Assembly (NCBI RefSeq): GCF_001663775.1
Contig: NZ_KV467168.1
Span: 286,420-350,419 of the forward strand
Length of the DNA: 64,000 nucleotides
Direction: 5' to 3'
Origin: Arthrobacter sp. B6
GTDB taxonomy: Bacteria; Actinomycetota; Actinomycetes; Actinomycetales; Micrococcaceae
This document shows positions 1 through 8,105 of this stretch, piece by piece (the stretch's first letter is position 1; every line of letters starts with the position of its first letter). The position numbers were made by a program, and so were the translations under genes. The notes under the pieces were generated by a model that made no database searches, was not told the origin of the DNA, and saw only the letters and a program-made list of their open reading frames with translations.

Positions 1-81
1 AATCTCCAATTGTTGCGTCATCGGCACCCCCATAGCTTTGAAGCAGACAAAATTCGTTGCTGAACCCCTTGGGAGCCACAC
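1..81 (+). promoter_or_regulatory. 5' flank of the iac operon
   Basis: This is the short leader before the first gene. The only element that can be read with confidence is a purine-rich ribosome binding site, GGGAGCC, nine bases before the ATG at 82. The operon promoter probably lies at or beyond the left edge of the window. No operator is recognisable. Confidence 0.4.
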
Positions 82-1221
82 ATGACAGAAGTCCTAAACC
101 CGACTTCAAGCGCCACCTTAGACGAGGTGCTGAAGACGGTGGAGCGTCGCCGCGAAGAATTCAGCGAACAGAAGTCGCTGCCCGAAGATGTGATCGCTGA
201 GTTCAAAAAGGCCGGAATCTACCGCTCAGCAACTCCCAAACAATTCGGAGGCGACGCCCTGCCTCCCGCTGAATTTCTGAGGATTGTTGAGCGCATCTCC
301 GCCGTTGACGCCTCGGCCGGCTGGGTCGCGAGTTTCGGTTCTGCCGTGTATCTGGCGGCCCTGCCGCTGGAAACCCAGGCGAAGCTTTATGCCGAAGGCC
401 CGGACGTTGTCTTCGCAGGCGGGCTCTTCCCCGTCCAAAAGGCAGACCGGTTCCCTGGTGGATGGAACGTCACCGGGGAATGGAAGTTTTCAAGCGGCTG
501 CCGCGGTGCGGACATCATCGGCGTCGGGCTGGCAGGCGGAGACGACAACAACGGAAAGCCCCTCACTGCCCTGCTGCGTCCGGACCAGGTTCAGATTGTC
601 GAAAATTGGGATGTCATTGGACTCAAGGGCACCGGCAGCAACGATTTGCGCGTGCAGGGAGAGTTCGTACCGGATGAATGGACGTTCATACGGGGTGGCG
701 AACCGACCGTCGATGAGCCGCTCTACCGCTACCCGGCAATTGCCTATGCTGCCCAGGTCCTTGCGGCCGTAAACCTGGGCACAGGCCGGGCAGCGCTCGA
801 CTACGCCACCCGCGTAGGCAGTGGACGCAGCGGGATCACCGGCGCCCCTAAACTGGCAGATCGGGCCTACTACCGCATCGACATCGCCAAAGCCGAAGCG
901 TCCCTGCTGTCGGCCCGTGCGTTCTTCTACGACATTTCCGAAGAAGTGTTCGCCACTGTAACTGCAGGCGACCCGGCCACAGACAAGCAAAAGGCTCTCC
1001 TTCGCCTGGCCTCCACCCATGTGGCGAAGGTGGGAGCGGCAGCAGTCCAGAGCGCATACACGTTGTCCGGAACCGCTGCCATCTACGATTCCAACCCAAT
1101 GCAGCGATACCTCCGGGACGCCTCCGTTGTAACCCAGCACGCCTTCCTCGGAGACGGAATCTACGACGGCGCAGGCGCAGTACTCATGGACACCCCGCCA
1201 TCCATCCCGGCATTCATCTAG
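82..1221 (+). CDS. iacA: IacA-like flavin-dependent indole-3-acetate monooxygenase
   Basis: This is a 379-residue protein of the acyl-CoA-dehydrogenase fold used by two-component flavin monooxygenases. The N-terminal helical region includes EFKKAGIYRSATPKQFGG, and the beta-barrel substrate region includes WNVTGEWKFSSGCRGAD. In known iac clusters IacA, fed reduced flavin by IacG, oxidises the indole ring of indole-3-acetic acid as the first step. The call rests on family likeness plus the order iacABCDEF, with iacG and iacH nearby. It is the first gene of a tight + strand operon, with iacB 22 bp downstream. The length fits the family. A generic acyl-CoA dehydrogenase is possible from the fold alone, but the neighbours argue strongly against it. 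Confidence 0.82.
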   Translation: MTEVLNPTSSATLDEVLKTVERRREEFSEQKSLPEDVIAEFKKAGIYRSATPKQFGGDALPPAEFLRIVERISAVDASAGWVASFGSAVYLAALPLETQAKLYAEGPDVVFAGGLFPVQKADRFPGGWNVTGEWKFSSGCRGADIIGVGLAGGDDNNGKPLTALLRPDQVQIVENWDVIGLKGTGSNDLRVQGEFVPDEWTFIRGGEPTVDEPLYRYPAIAYAAQVLAAVNLGTGRAALDYATRVGSGRSGITGAPKLADRAYYRIDIAKAEASLLSARAFFYDISEEVFATVTAGDPATDKQKALLRLASTHVAKVGAAAVQSAYTLSGTAAIYDSNPMQRYLRDASVVTQHAFLGDGIYDGAGAVLMDTPPSIPAFI

Positions 1222-1243
1222 AACACTGCACCAAGGAGCCAAC

Positions 1244-1618
1244 GTGACTACCCCCAGCGAACCCCTGCGAGTGCTTTTCTGCATCGGAATCAACCAGAAC
1301 TTTTTCGACCTTCCCAAGAATGACATCGGCAGTGTCTGGACCGCATTCTCAGGAATGATGTCCGAGATGGCCCGCATGCAAGGCGTGCACGTCATCGGCA
1401 ACATGGACGACGACTCCCACATGGTAGGCCCCTCCACAGGTTGGCCCTGGACCTGCTACATTCTCGCCGACGTTGACACCCAAGAGACCGTTAAGGCCGC
1501 CTGCAACCTTTTCCGGACCACCATGATCGGCGAGCACGCCCTCTGGCACTACGCAACAGTCGAGGCCCGAATCGGCCGCGCCCTCGTGATCCGTGACGAC
1601 GTAGCCCCGGCAGGATAG
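1244..1618 (+). CDS. iacB: IacB-like small protein of auxin catabolism
   Basis: This is a 124-residue cytoplasmic protein with no signal peptide or membrane segment. It starts at a GTG preceded by AAGGAGCC. It reads like a small ferredoxin-like alpha/beta-fold protein: VLFCIGIN near the N-terminus, then a central HVIGNMDDDSHMVGPSTGWP stretch, and YILADVDTQETVKAACNLF. It sits exactly where iacB lies in described iac clusters, between the monooxygenase and the Rieske oxygenase. The name comes from position and size. The biochemical role of IacB is not settled as far as I know, so I claim only participation in IAA breakdown. Confidence 0.68.
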   Translation: MTTPSEPLRVLFCIGINQNFFDLPKNDIGSVWTAFSGMMSEMARMQGVHVIGNMDDDSHMVGPSTGWPWTCYILADVDTQETVKAACNLFRTTMIGEHALWHYATVEARIGRALVIRDDVAPAG

Positions 1619-1675
1619 GCCACGGCAACTGGCCGAGATCCAACCACTATTTGACCTGCAATTGAAGGAGTACCA

Positions 1676-2956
1676 ATGACTGTCCCCACTACAGACCGGT
1701 CAGGCGGTTTCGCCGGGCTGGCGGCCGACGACCGTGTTGCTGCCCGTCTCTACACAGATCCCGAAGTTTTTGACTGTGAGATGGAAAAGATCTTCTACAG
1801 CACCTGGGTCTGGGTCGCCCACGAGAGCGAAATTCCCGACGCAGGAAGTTTCAAAATGACGCACGTCGGTCTGCAGCCGGTTGTAGTCAACCGAGACCGC
1901 AAGGGCAACTTCAACGTTCTCCTCAACCGCTGCCGGCACCGCGGCGCCAGCGTCTGCGAGGTCCCCAAAGGCAAGGCCAACGGGTTCACGTGCCCGTACC
2001 ACTCCTGGTCTTACTCGCTCGAGGGAAACCTCCGGGGCATCCCGTACCCGGACGGATACGAAGGCGTCATCGAAAAGCAGCAACTGTCGCTCCAAAAGCT
2101 GCGGGTGGAGTCGTACAACGGCCTCATCTTCGCCACTTTCAAGACGGACATCGAGCCCCTGGAGGATTTCCTCGGCGACGCGAAGATCTGGATCGACCGG
2201 TTTATGAAGCAGGGCGCAGGCTTCCCGGTGAAGGTCCAGGGCGAGCACAAATTCCGGTTCGATGGAAACTGGAAGATCCAGCTTGAAAACACCACCGACG
2301 GATACCACTTCCCGATCGTGCACCGCTCCTGGATGGCTTCGGTCGATGCGGAGACCGCTGACATGCTCTCCTTCATGACCGACGAGAAGGCCGTCACCCA
2401 TGCCCTGGGCAACGGGCACAGCGTTGCTGTTATGGTCCCCGAACACGTTGACCTGGAAGAAGATGACGGTTCCGAAGAACTCCAGGAACGGTTCCGCCAC
2501 ATCATCGACGAACTGTCCGAAACGATGCCCCAGGAACAGGTGCGCCGCATCGTCCGCACCATGCACGGCGCCGGCTACAACCTGAACCTGTTCCCAAACC
2601 TCTCACTGTCCATGTCCTTCTTCCGGGTGCTCCGCCCCATCTCCGTCAATGAAACCGAAATCCAGCACATGGCACTTGGCCTGGACGGCGGACCCGAAAG
2701 TGTCAACCGGGAACGGCTCCGTATCCACGAGCACTTCCAGGGCCCCTTCGGTTTTGGCACCTCCGATGACTCGGAGGCATGGGACCGGGTCCAGCGCGGG
2801 GCAGTAGCCAACCCGGATATGCCTATCCTGGTCAACCGCGGCCTTGGCCGCGAAGAAACCGTTGAAGAAGGCTGGAAAACCTCGCACGTGACGGATGAAA
2901 CCGGCATGCGCGAATCGTACGCAATGTGGACAAGGATGATGAGCGATGACAACTGA
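1676..2956 (+). CDS. iacC: IacC-like Rieske ring-hydroxylating dioxygenase, alpha subunit
   Basis: This is a 426-residue large subunit of an aromatic-ring-hydroxylating oxygenase. The Rieske [2Fe-2S] ligands are C86-x-H88 and C106-x2-H109. The mononuclear iron site is visible as D208, H211 and H216 (ENTTDGYHFPIVH), followed by the catalytic domain. The start has a good site, GAAGGAG, six bases upstream. In iac clusters this oxygenase, with IacD and the reductase IacF, acts late in the conversion of oxidised IAA to catechol. The reading frame overlaps iacD by 11 bp, so the two subunits are probably translationally coupled. From sequence alone it could be another benzoate- or anthranilate-type oxygenase; the specificity is inferred from the cluster. 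Confidence 0.85.
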   Translation: MTVPTTDRSGGFAGLAADDRVAARLYTDPEVFDCEMEKIFYSTWVWVAHESEIPDAGSFKMTHVGLQPVVVNRDRKGNFNVLLNRCRHRGASVCEVPKGKANGFTCPYHSWSYSLEGNLRGIPYPDGYEGVIEKQQLSLQKLRVESYNGLIFATFKTDIEPLEDFLGDAKIWIDRFMKQGAGFPVKVQGEHKFRFDGNWKIQLENTTDGYHFPIVHRSWMASVDAETADMLSFMTDEKAVTHALGNGHSVAVMVPEHVDLEEDDGSEELQERFRHIIDELSETMPQEQVRRIVRTMHGAGYNLNLFPNLSLSMSFFRVLRPISVNETEIQHMALGLDGGPESVNRERLRIHEHFQGPFGFGTSDDSEAWDRVQRGAVANPDMPILVNRGLGREETVEEGWKTSHVTDETGMRESYAMWTRMMSDDN

Positions 2957-3503
2957 GGCCCCCGAAGCAGTGGAAGCGATCGACAACCGCCCAGCCCGCG
3001 AGCCCTTTAACCTGGGCCTCGGCAACTTGGCCGATCCCCGTGTCGCCCGAGCCATTGAACTCATCTGGCTCGAAGCCCAACTTCTCGACGATAAGGACTA
3101 CGAAGCCTGGCAGACCCTATATACAGAAGATGCCAAGTACGTCATCCCGGTTGAACCGAACGTTGCCGACTTCGAATCGTCCCTGAACATGGTTTACGAC
3201 GACGCGCGGATGCGCCACATGCGCGTAACCCGCCTGGTGCAGGGCTACTCCATGTCTGCGGTCGCTGCGGCCCGCACCTCCCGGACTATCTCCCGTTTCA
3301 CGGTCCAGGAGATCACGGAGGACACCGTGACCCTACGTTCAGCGCAGGTGCTGGTGGGCTTCAAAAGGGACAAGTTCCAAATGCTCGGCGCTGACCTCAC
3401 CCACCGGATCAGGATTGCCGGCGACGATGCCCGGATCGACCTCAAGGTCATCCGCCTGGTCAACTCCGACTCAGCCGTCAACGCCTCCGGCTTCCTCCTC
3501 TAG
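2946..3503 (+). CDS. iacD: IacD-like ring-hydroxylating dioxygenase, beta subunit
   Basis: This is a 185-residue small subunit with the SnoaL/NTF2-like fold typical of oxygenase beta subunits. Recognisable parts are IELIWLEAQLLDDKDYEAW, the YVIPV strand, the arginine-rich RMRHMRVTRLVQGYS loop, and a C-terminal strand ending SGFLL. Beta subunits have no catalytic metal and shape the alpha3beta3 oxygenase. The ATG lies inside the last codons of iacC, and iacE follows after 7 bp, so all are surely one transcript. Confidence 0.85.
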   Translation: MTTEAPEAVEAIDNRPAREPFNLGLGNLADPRVARAIELIWLEAQLLDDKDYEAWQTLYTEDAKYVIPVEPNVADFESSLNMVYDDARMRHMRVTRLVQGYSMSAVAAARTSRTISRFTVQEITEDTVTLRSAQVLVGFKRDKFQMLGADLTHRIRIAGDDARIDLKVIRLVNSDSAVNASGFLL

Positions 3504-3510
3504 GAGCACC

Positions 3511-4251
3511 ATGAACAACGTCGCACTAATCACTGGTGCTGCCCGCGGTCTCGGTGAAGTCATCGCGAGGACCCTGCACAAGGAGGGATTCCGGGTAGCG
3601 ATCACCGGCACCACCACCGAATCCGTCCAGCCGGTCGCGGACAGCCTTGACCCTTCAGGGGACACCGTCTGGGCCGGCGCACTGGACATCCGCCGCAAGG
3701 AGGATTTCGAAGCGGTACGGGACGCCCTGGCCCAAAAATGGGGAGGGACCGACGTCCTGGTCAACAACGCGGGGCGCTCAAAGGTCGCCCCCCTGCTGGA
3801 GATAACCCCGGAAGACTTCTCCGCCAACGTCGAGATCAATCTCAAAGGGACGTTCCTCGGCTGCCAGGTGTTCGCACCGCATTTCCGGGACCGGGGCTAT
3901 GGCCGGATCATCAACATCCACTCACTTGCAGGACATAACGGCGGGACCGCAACAGGGGCGCACTACGCCGCCTCCAAAGGCGGCGTATCCACCCTGACAA
4001 AGGTCTTCGCCAGGGAGTTCGCTTCCTCCGGCGTCACGGTCAATGCGGTTTCCCCCGGGCCCTTGGAGCTCCCGGTCGTCTACGAAACGGTGGATCCCAA
4101 CAAATTGGACGCCATCAAGGCGAATATCCCGGTAGGCCGGTTCGGTGATGCGGAATTCATCGCCGACACAGTTGCCCTGCTCGCCTCCCCCGGCGCCTCG
4201 TCGGTGACCGGAGCCTGCTGGGACATCAACGGCGGAATCTACATGCGCTAA
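3511..4251 (+). CDS. iacE: IacE-like short-chain dehydrogenase/reductase
   Basis: This is a 246-residue classical SDR starting at the ATG at 3511, with TAGGAGCACC as ribosome binding site. The cofactor loop TGAARGLGE and the NNAGRSK motif are near the N-terminus and middle, and the active site has the S-x-Y-x3-K pattern (HYAASKGG). An open frame continues upstream of 3511, but the SDR fold and the binding site fix this start. In iac pathways IacE is an SDR acting on an oxidised indole intermediate. The spacing to iacD (7 bp) and iacF (61 bp) keeps it in the operon. Confidence 0.82.
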   Translation: MNNVALITGAARGLGEVIARTLHKEGFRVAITGTTTESVQPVADSLDPSGDTVWAGALDIRRKEDFEAVRDALAQKWGGTDVLVNNAGRSKVAPLLEITPEDFSANVEINLKGTFLGCQVFAPHFRDRGYGRIINIHSLAGHNGGTATGAHYAASKGGVSTLTKVFAREFASSGVTVNAVSPGPLELPVVYETVDPNKLDAIKANIPVGRFGDAEFIADTVALLASPGASSVTGACWDINGGIYMR

Positions 4252-4312
4252 GCACAGCGAAAATAACTGCCGAAACCGAGAGAGCTGAAAAACAAGAAAG
4301 GAGCGTTGCCCC

Positions 4313-5272
4313 ATGGGTATGTTCAGGGTACGAGTGGCTGAAGTACTGAAAGAGACGAACAACATCAAATCTTTCCGCCTCCAGCGCGTAGATGGGGCAC
4401 GGTTCGACCCCTATCCGGCGGGTGCTCACATCGACATCGTCGGACCCACAGCTGTGGTGCGCCAATACTCTCTGTGCAGCCCGCCGGACTCCACGGAGGA
4501 CTACGTGATCGCCGTCAAACTTGAGCCGGAGTCGCGAGGCGGTTCAGCCGCCCTCCACGACCAGGTGACAGTCGGCCACGAACTAGAGATTAGCGCCCCA
4601 CGCAATCTCCTCGCGGTCGTGCCCAGCGCTGACCGTCACATACTCGTGGCCGCAGGCATCGGCGTCACACCCATGCTCAGCATCGCCTACCACCTGCATC
4701 GCGCCGGACAGGACTTCGATCTGCATTATTTTGCCCGGTCACGCGACGAAGCGGCCTTCTGCGACCTGATGAGCCAAAAAAGTGGATTTGGTGAACGCGT
4801 CCATTTCCACTTCGGTCTCAAACGCGAGGACCAACCATCCGCCCTGGACAAAGCGTTCGTGGGCCTGACATCTGCTTCGCACGTCTACACCTGCGGACCA
4901 GAGGGTTTCATGAAGCGCGTTCAAGAACACGCCTCTGCCGTGATTCCAGAAGACAACGTGCACATCGAGCATTTCCAAGCCGGAGAACCTGTAGATTCTG
5001 ACAGCGACACCCCCTTTGAGGTCGAACTGGACGGCGAGGTTTTCGAGGTTCCTGTGGGGAAATCCATCGTGCAGGTTCTGGCTGAAAACGATGTCGAAAT
5101 CGACACCACATGCCAGGAGGGCATCTGCGGTACCTGCATCATGGGGGTCTTGGCGGGCCAGCCTGACCATCGTGACCAGTGCATGTCCAGCAGCGAGAAG
5201 AAGGCTAATGACCAGATTGCTGCCTGCGTTTCGAGAGCCAAGAGTTCACGACTGGTCTTGGAAATCTTCTAG
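4313..5272 (+). CDS. iacF: IacF-like oxidoreductase: flavin/NAD domains with a C-terminal [2Fe-2S] ferredoxin
   Basis: This is a 319-residue reductase of the vanillate-demethylase (VanB) type. The N-terminal flavin barrel carries RQYSLCSPP, the NAD-binding lobe carries LVAAGIGVTPMLS and YTCGPEGFM, and the C-terminus holds a plant-type ferredoxin with C267-x4-C272-x2-C275 and a last cysteine near residue 305. It should pass electrons from NAD(P)H to the IacCD oxygenase. The start has AAGGAG ten bases upstream. It is the last gene of the first iac transcript and is followed by a strong hairpin terminator. Confidence 0.85.
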   Translation: MGMFRVRVAEVLKETNNIKSFRLQRVDGARFDPYPAGAHIDIVGPTAVVRQYSLCSPPDSTEDYVIAVKLEPESRGGSAALHDQVTVGHELEISAPRNLLAVVPSADRHILVAAGIGVTPMLSIAYHLHRAGQDFDLHYFARSRDEAAFCDLMSQKSGFGERVHFHFGLKREDQPSALDKAFVGLTSASHVYTCGPEGFMKRVQEHASAVIPEDNVHIEHFQAGEPVDSDSDTPFEVELDGEVFEVPVGKSIVQVLAENDVEIDTTCQEGICGTCIMGVLAGQPDHRDQCMSSSEKKANDQIAACVSRAKSSRLVLEIF

Positions 5273-5309
5273 AAAAGGGCTTTCGGGCTCTTGCAGAAAC
5301 TAAAGAACG

Positions 5310-5346
5310 ACGCAGCAGGCCGGCCCTTGTGGCCGGCCTGCTGCGT
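5310..5346. terminator. Bidirectional hairpin terminator between iacF and the response regulator
   Basis: A perfect 16-bp stem (5310-5325 with 5331-5346, arms ACGCAGCAGGCCGGCC and its complement) with a 5-nt loop lies between two convergent genes. It is GC-rich without a long U-tract, as is common in actinobacteria, and should end transcripts from both sides. Confidence 0.85.
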
Positions 5347-5382
5347 CTTGTGGTCCTCGCAACTATGGCCGACCTCCCCAGA

Positions 5383-6003
5383 TCAGTTCACTGGTACATC
5401 ATGCTGCAGGATGTCCCGGACGAGAGTGGCGATACTGTCTGCCCCTGTCTTGGCCTTAATCCGGGTTCTGTGCACGTCGACTGTCTTCACACTGGTACCC
5501 AGTCTCCGGGCAATGTTCTGGCTCGGCAGGCCGTCGATAACTAAAGCGAGAATTTCCCGCTCCCGCGGAGTCAAGCCGGAAATCCGTTTCTTGATTTCCC
5601 GTCTGCCCCGGTCTGCTTCGAAGCGCTCCTGAGCCAGCTCCAGGGTTTCCTGAACCACGTCCAGCATGTGCTGGGGATCGTACGGCTTTTCCAGGAAGTT
5701 CATCGCACCCTGCCGCAATGCCTTCACCGACATCCGTATGTCCCCATGTGCCGATACGAAGATGATGGGAATCGGCGAGGAAACCTGATTCAATGTCTCC
5801 TGCAGCTGGAACCCACCCGTCCTGGGCATCCGCACATCCAGCACCAGGCATGCCGGAAGTTCTGGATCGTATTCGGCAAGGAACGTGGCCACATCGTTGT
5901 AGATGCATGACTTGATGTTCACCGACTCCAACAGCCACGAAAGTGAGTCGCATAGCTCCTGATCATCGTCGACGATGTAGACGAGAGCTTCGGGTGAATC
6001 CAT
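5383..6003 (-). CDS. FixJ/NarL-type response regulator of the iac cluster
   Basis: This is a 206-residue two-domain response regulator. The receiver has the acidic pocket D12-D14, the phospho-acceptor D56 in LVLDVRMP, the conserved S in VSAHGD and the K in FLEKPYDP. The C-terminus is a LuxR-type helix-turn-helix (LTPREREILALVIDG ... TVKTV-like core SVKTVDVHR). It points against iacF and is divergent from iacG, so it is well placed to control the two iac transcripts. No histidine kinase gene is in the window. Most described iac clusters have a MarR-type IacR; some Burkholderiaceae clusters carry a two-component regulator instead, and this may be the actinobacterial counterpart. The target is inferred from location only. 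Confidence 0.8.
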   Translation of the reverse strand: MDSPEALVYIVDDDQELCDSLSWLLESVNIKSCIYNDVATFLAEYDPELPACLVLDVRMPRTGGFQLQETLNQVSSPIPIIFVSAHGDIRMSVKALRQGAMNFLEKPYDPQHMLDVVQETLELAQERFEADRGRREIKKRISGLTPREREILALVIDGLPSQNIARRLGTSVKTVDVHRTRIKAKTGADSIATLVRDILQHDVPVN

Positions 6004-6226
6004 GGATGACGACCTTGCAAGGGGGAAATGGGCTTCTTTGAAGCTACCTAGCCCGCAACCCGGTAGTCAACGAAGACGCCCGTAAGGATGTCACCTATTT
6101 ATCTAAGGCGAACGCTAAAGCATGCTGGAATAAATCGCAATACTCATTAGCCGGGAAGCATCCTAGATTTTTTCTCATAGGAATCACGAAACGACCGGTT
6201 TCCGGTCACGGCGGTTGGAGAATGAA
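6004..6226. promoter_or_regulatory. Divergent promoter region, response regulator / iacG
   Basis: This 223-bp AT-richer gap separates two divergent genes and must hold both promoters. Two inverted repeats stand out: CTACC...GGTAG around 6043-6065, and a perfect GACCGG-TTT-CCGGTC at 6193-6207, just before the iacG ribosome binding site GGAG at 6217-6220. The second is placed where a repressor or response regulator could block or activate iacG. Which protein binds is unknown. Confidence 0.45.
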
Positions 6227-6745
6227 ATGCCTGAACTTTCCCAGATACAGAAAGATTTCCGCTCAGCCATGGCCCACTTGCCGGCAGCGGTTAACGTCGT
6301 CACCACGGACGGCCCACACGGCCGGGTAGGCATCACTGTCAGCGCGGTCTGCTCTGTCACGGATGCGCCGCCCACCGTCCTCGTCTGCGTAAACCAGAGC
6401 AGTGCCACACACGACATCTTCAAGAACAACGGCGAGATCTGCATCAATGTCCTCAGCGGTGAACACGAGGAACTTGCCCGCCACTTCTCAGGTGCGACCA
6501 AGGTGCCCATGGAGGAACGCTTCGGATGGGACATCTGGGAAAAGGACGCCGGAAACGTGCCGGTACTGCGGGACGCATTGGTGAAAATTGTCGGCCGTAT
6601 CAGCGACCGCAGCACCCAGGGATCCCACTCAGTGATCTTCGTTCAGGTAGACCGAATTGAAGTCCAGGAGGAGCGTGACAGCCTCGTTTACTTCAAGAGG
6701 CAGTTTCATCGTCTTTCCGTAACCCCGGAGCTGGTCGCAGTTTGA
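6227..6745 (+). CDS. iacG: IacG-like NADH:flavin reductase
   Basis: This is a 172-residue flavin reductase of the HpaC/flavin-reductase-like FMN-binding split-barrel family: FRSAMAHLPAAVNVVTTDGP, GITVSAVCSVTDAPPTVLVC, then SGATKVPMEERF. It should supply reduced flavin to the IacA monooxygenase. The ATG at 6227 was chosen over a TTG at 6215 because GGAG lies at an ideal 6-nt distance from the ATG. The stop overlaps the iacH start in TTGA, so the two genes are coupled. The pairing of a flavin reductase with an acyl-CoA-dehydrogenase-like oxygenase in one cluster is the clearest support for the two-component oxygenase model. Confidence 0.85.
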   Translation: MPELSQIQKDFRSAMAHLPAAVNVVTTDGPHGRVGITVSAVCSVTDAPPTVLVCVNQSSATHDIFKNNGEICINVLSGEHEELARHFSGATKVPMEERFGWDIWEKDAGNVPVLRDALVKIVGRISDRSTQGSHSVIFVQVDRIEVQEERDSLVYFKRQFHRLSVTPELVAV

Positions 6746-8058
6746 ACGCCCCCAACAGCCTGCTGGAGCTGACCGCCAGACTCCGAGACGGGATCGTCAC
6801 TCCCCATGACGCCGTCGCAGAAAGTCTCAAGTCGATCGCTGACACGGAAGAGTCAATTCGGGCTTGGGTAAGGGTGGATGAGGACGGCGCCGCGAGGCAA
6901 GCATCCGCCCTCGAAACCATCGGTGGCACAAAAGGGCCTCTGTGGGGTGTCCCCGTTGCAGTGAAAGACCTTATCGACGTCCAGGGCCTGCCAACGGAGT
7001 GCGGATCCCGGCTGAAATGCGGTGTTCCTGCTGAGGTGGACGCAGACTGCGTCCGTCTCCTGCGGGAGGCCGGCGCCGTCGTACTTGGTAAAACCGTCAC
7101 AACCGAATTTGGCTACTTCAGCCCGGGCCCCACCCGCAACCCCGCCAACCCTGACCACACTCCCGGTGGCTCATCCAGCGGCTCAGCAGCCGCCGTCGCA
7201 GCCGGAACTGTGTCCCTGGCCCTCGGAACACAAACCGCCGGTTCCCTCATCCGCCCAGCGTCCTACTGCGGTGTTGCAGGGTTTGTCGCCGCACAAGGAC
7301 AGTTCGCGATGACCGGTATCACCGGATTGAGCAGGTCCCTGGATTCCCTCGGCTTGCTGGCCCGCAACGTGAAGGACCTTCGCTATGCCTGGAATGCCCT
7401 GGGCGGCTACGACGCAATCAAGGTTCAGGACAACCCGGGTTCCGTGGACCTCCTGTTCTGGAACGGCAGCGGGCTGGACGACCTGACCCCGGACATGACA
7501 GAAGCGCTGGACCACGCCTCCGCAGTCCTCGGCAACGGCCACGACATCCACCTCACGGAGTGGACAGACCACGAACTCATCCGCGCTTTGGCGAAAGACC
7601 ACGCCACAGTGATGGCTGCGGAAGCCGCCGTCGAGCGTTCTGCCGAACTGACTCAACCCGAGGCGCTGAGCCAGCCCTTCATCGATCTCCTCACCGCGGG
7701 CCGCGGCATCAAGGAGGAGGAGTACCAAGCTGCCCTCGCGCGCATCGCCGCATCCCGCCGCAAATTTCTGGCAGTGCCGAAAAGATTCGATGCGGTCCTG
7801 GGCCCGGCAGCCCTGGGGGCGGCGCCGCGCGGCATTGGCGCCACAGGAAGTCCTGTCCTCAGCCGACCCTGGCAGGCGTTGGGCATGCCGGCGTTGAGCA
7901 TCCCCGGATTACGCAGCCGTTCCGGCATGCCTCTTGGTTTGCAGCTCATCGGCCTCCCCGGCCGGGAGCCGCAACTCTTCGAAATCGGTGAACGGATAGA
8001 AGCCGCCCTCATCCTCACCTCTGCCGGGCATCACGCCCAGCCAGCTTTGTCCGACTAA
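6742..8058 (+). CDS. iacH: IacH-like amidase-signature hydrolase
   Basis: This is a 438-residue amidase-signature enzyme. The Lys - cis-Ser - Ser triad can be placed at K75 (VAVKDL), S144 (GGSSSGSAA) and S168 (TAGSLI), with the spacing usual for the family. The TTG start overlaps the iacG stop (TTGA). IacH proteins in known iac clusters belong to this family, and a hydrolytic step on an oxidised amide-like intermediate is the natural guess. The product is not proven. It is followed after 47 bp by the MFS gene. Confidence 0.8.
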   Translation: MNAPNSLLELTARLRDGIVTPHDAVAESLKSIADTEESIRAWVRVDEDGAARQASALETIGGTKGPLWGVPVAVKDLIDVQGLPTECGSRLKCGVPAEVDADCVRLLREAGAVVLGKTVTTEFGYFSPGPTRNPANPDHTPGGSSSGSAAAVAAGTVSLALGTQTAGSLIRPASYCGVAGFVAAQGQFAMTGITGLSRSLDSLGLLARNVKDLRYAWNALGGYDAIKVQDNPGSVDLLFWNGSGLDDLTPDMTEALDHASAVLGNGHDIHLTEWTDHELIRALAKDHATVMAAEAAVERSAELTQPEALSQPFIDLLTAGRGIKEEEYQAALARIAASRRKFLAVPKRFDAVLGPAALGAAPRGIGATGSPVLSRPWQALGMPALSIPGLRSRSGMPLGLQLIGLPGREPQLFEIGERIEAALILTSAGHHAQPALSD

Positions 8059-8105
8059 GCCAGCATCTGCTGCTTCCCCACTCCCCTTAAACACAGAGGC
8101 AAAAT

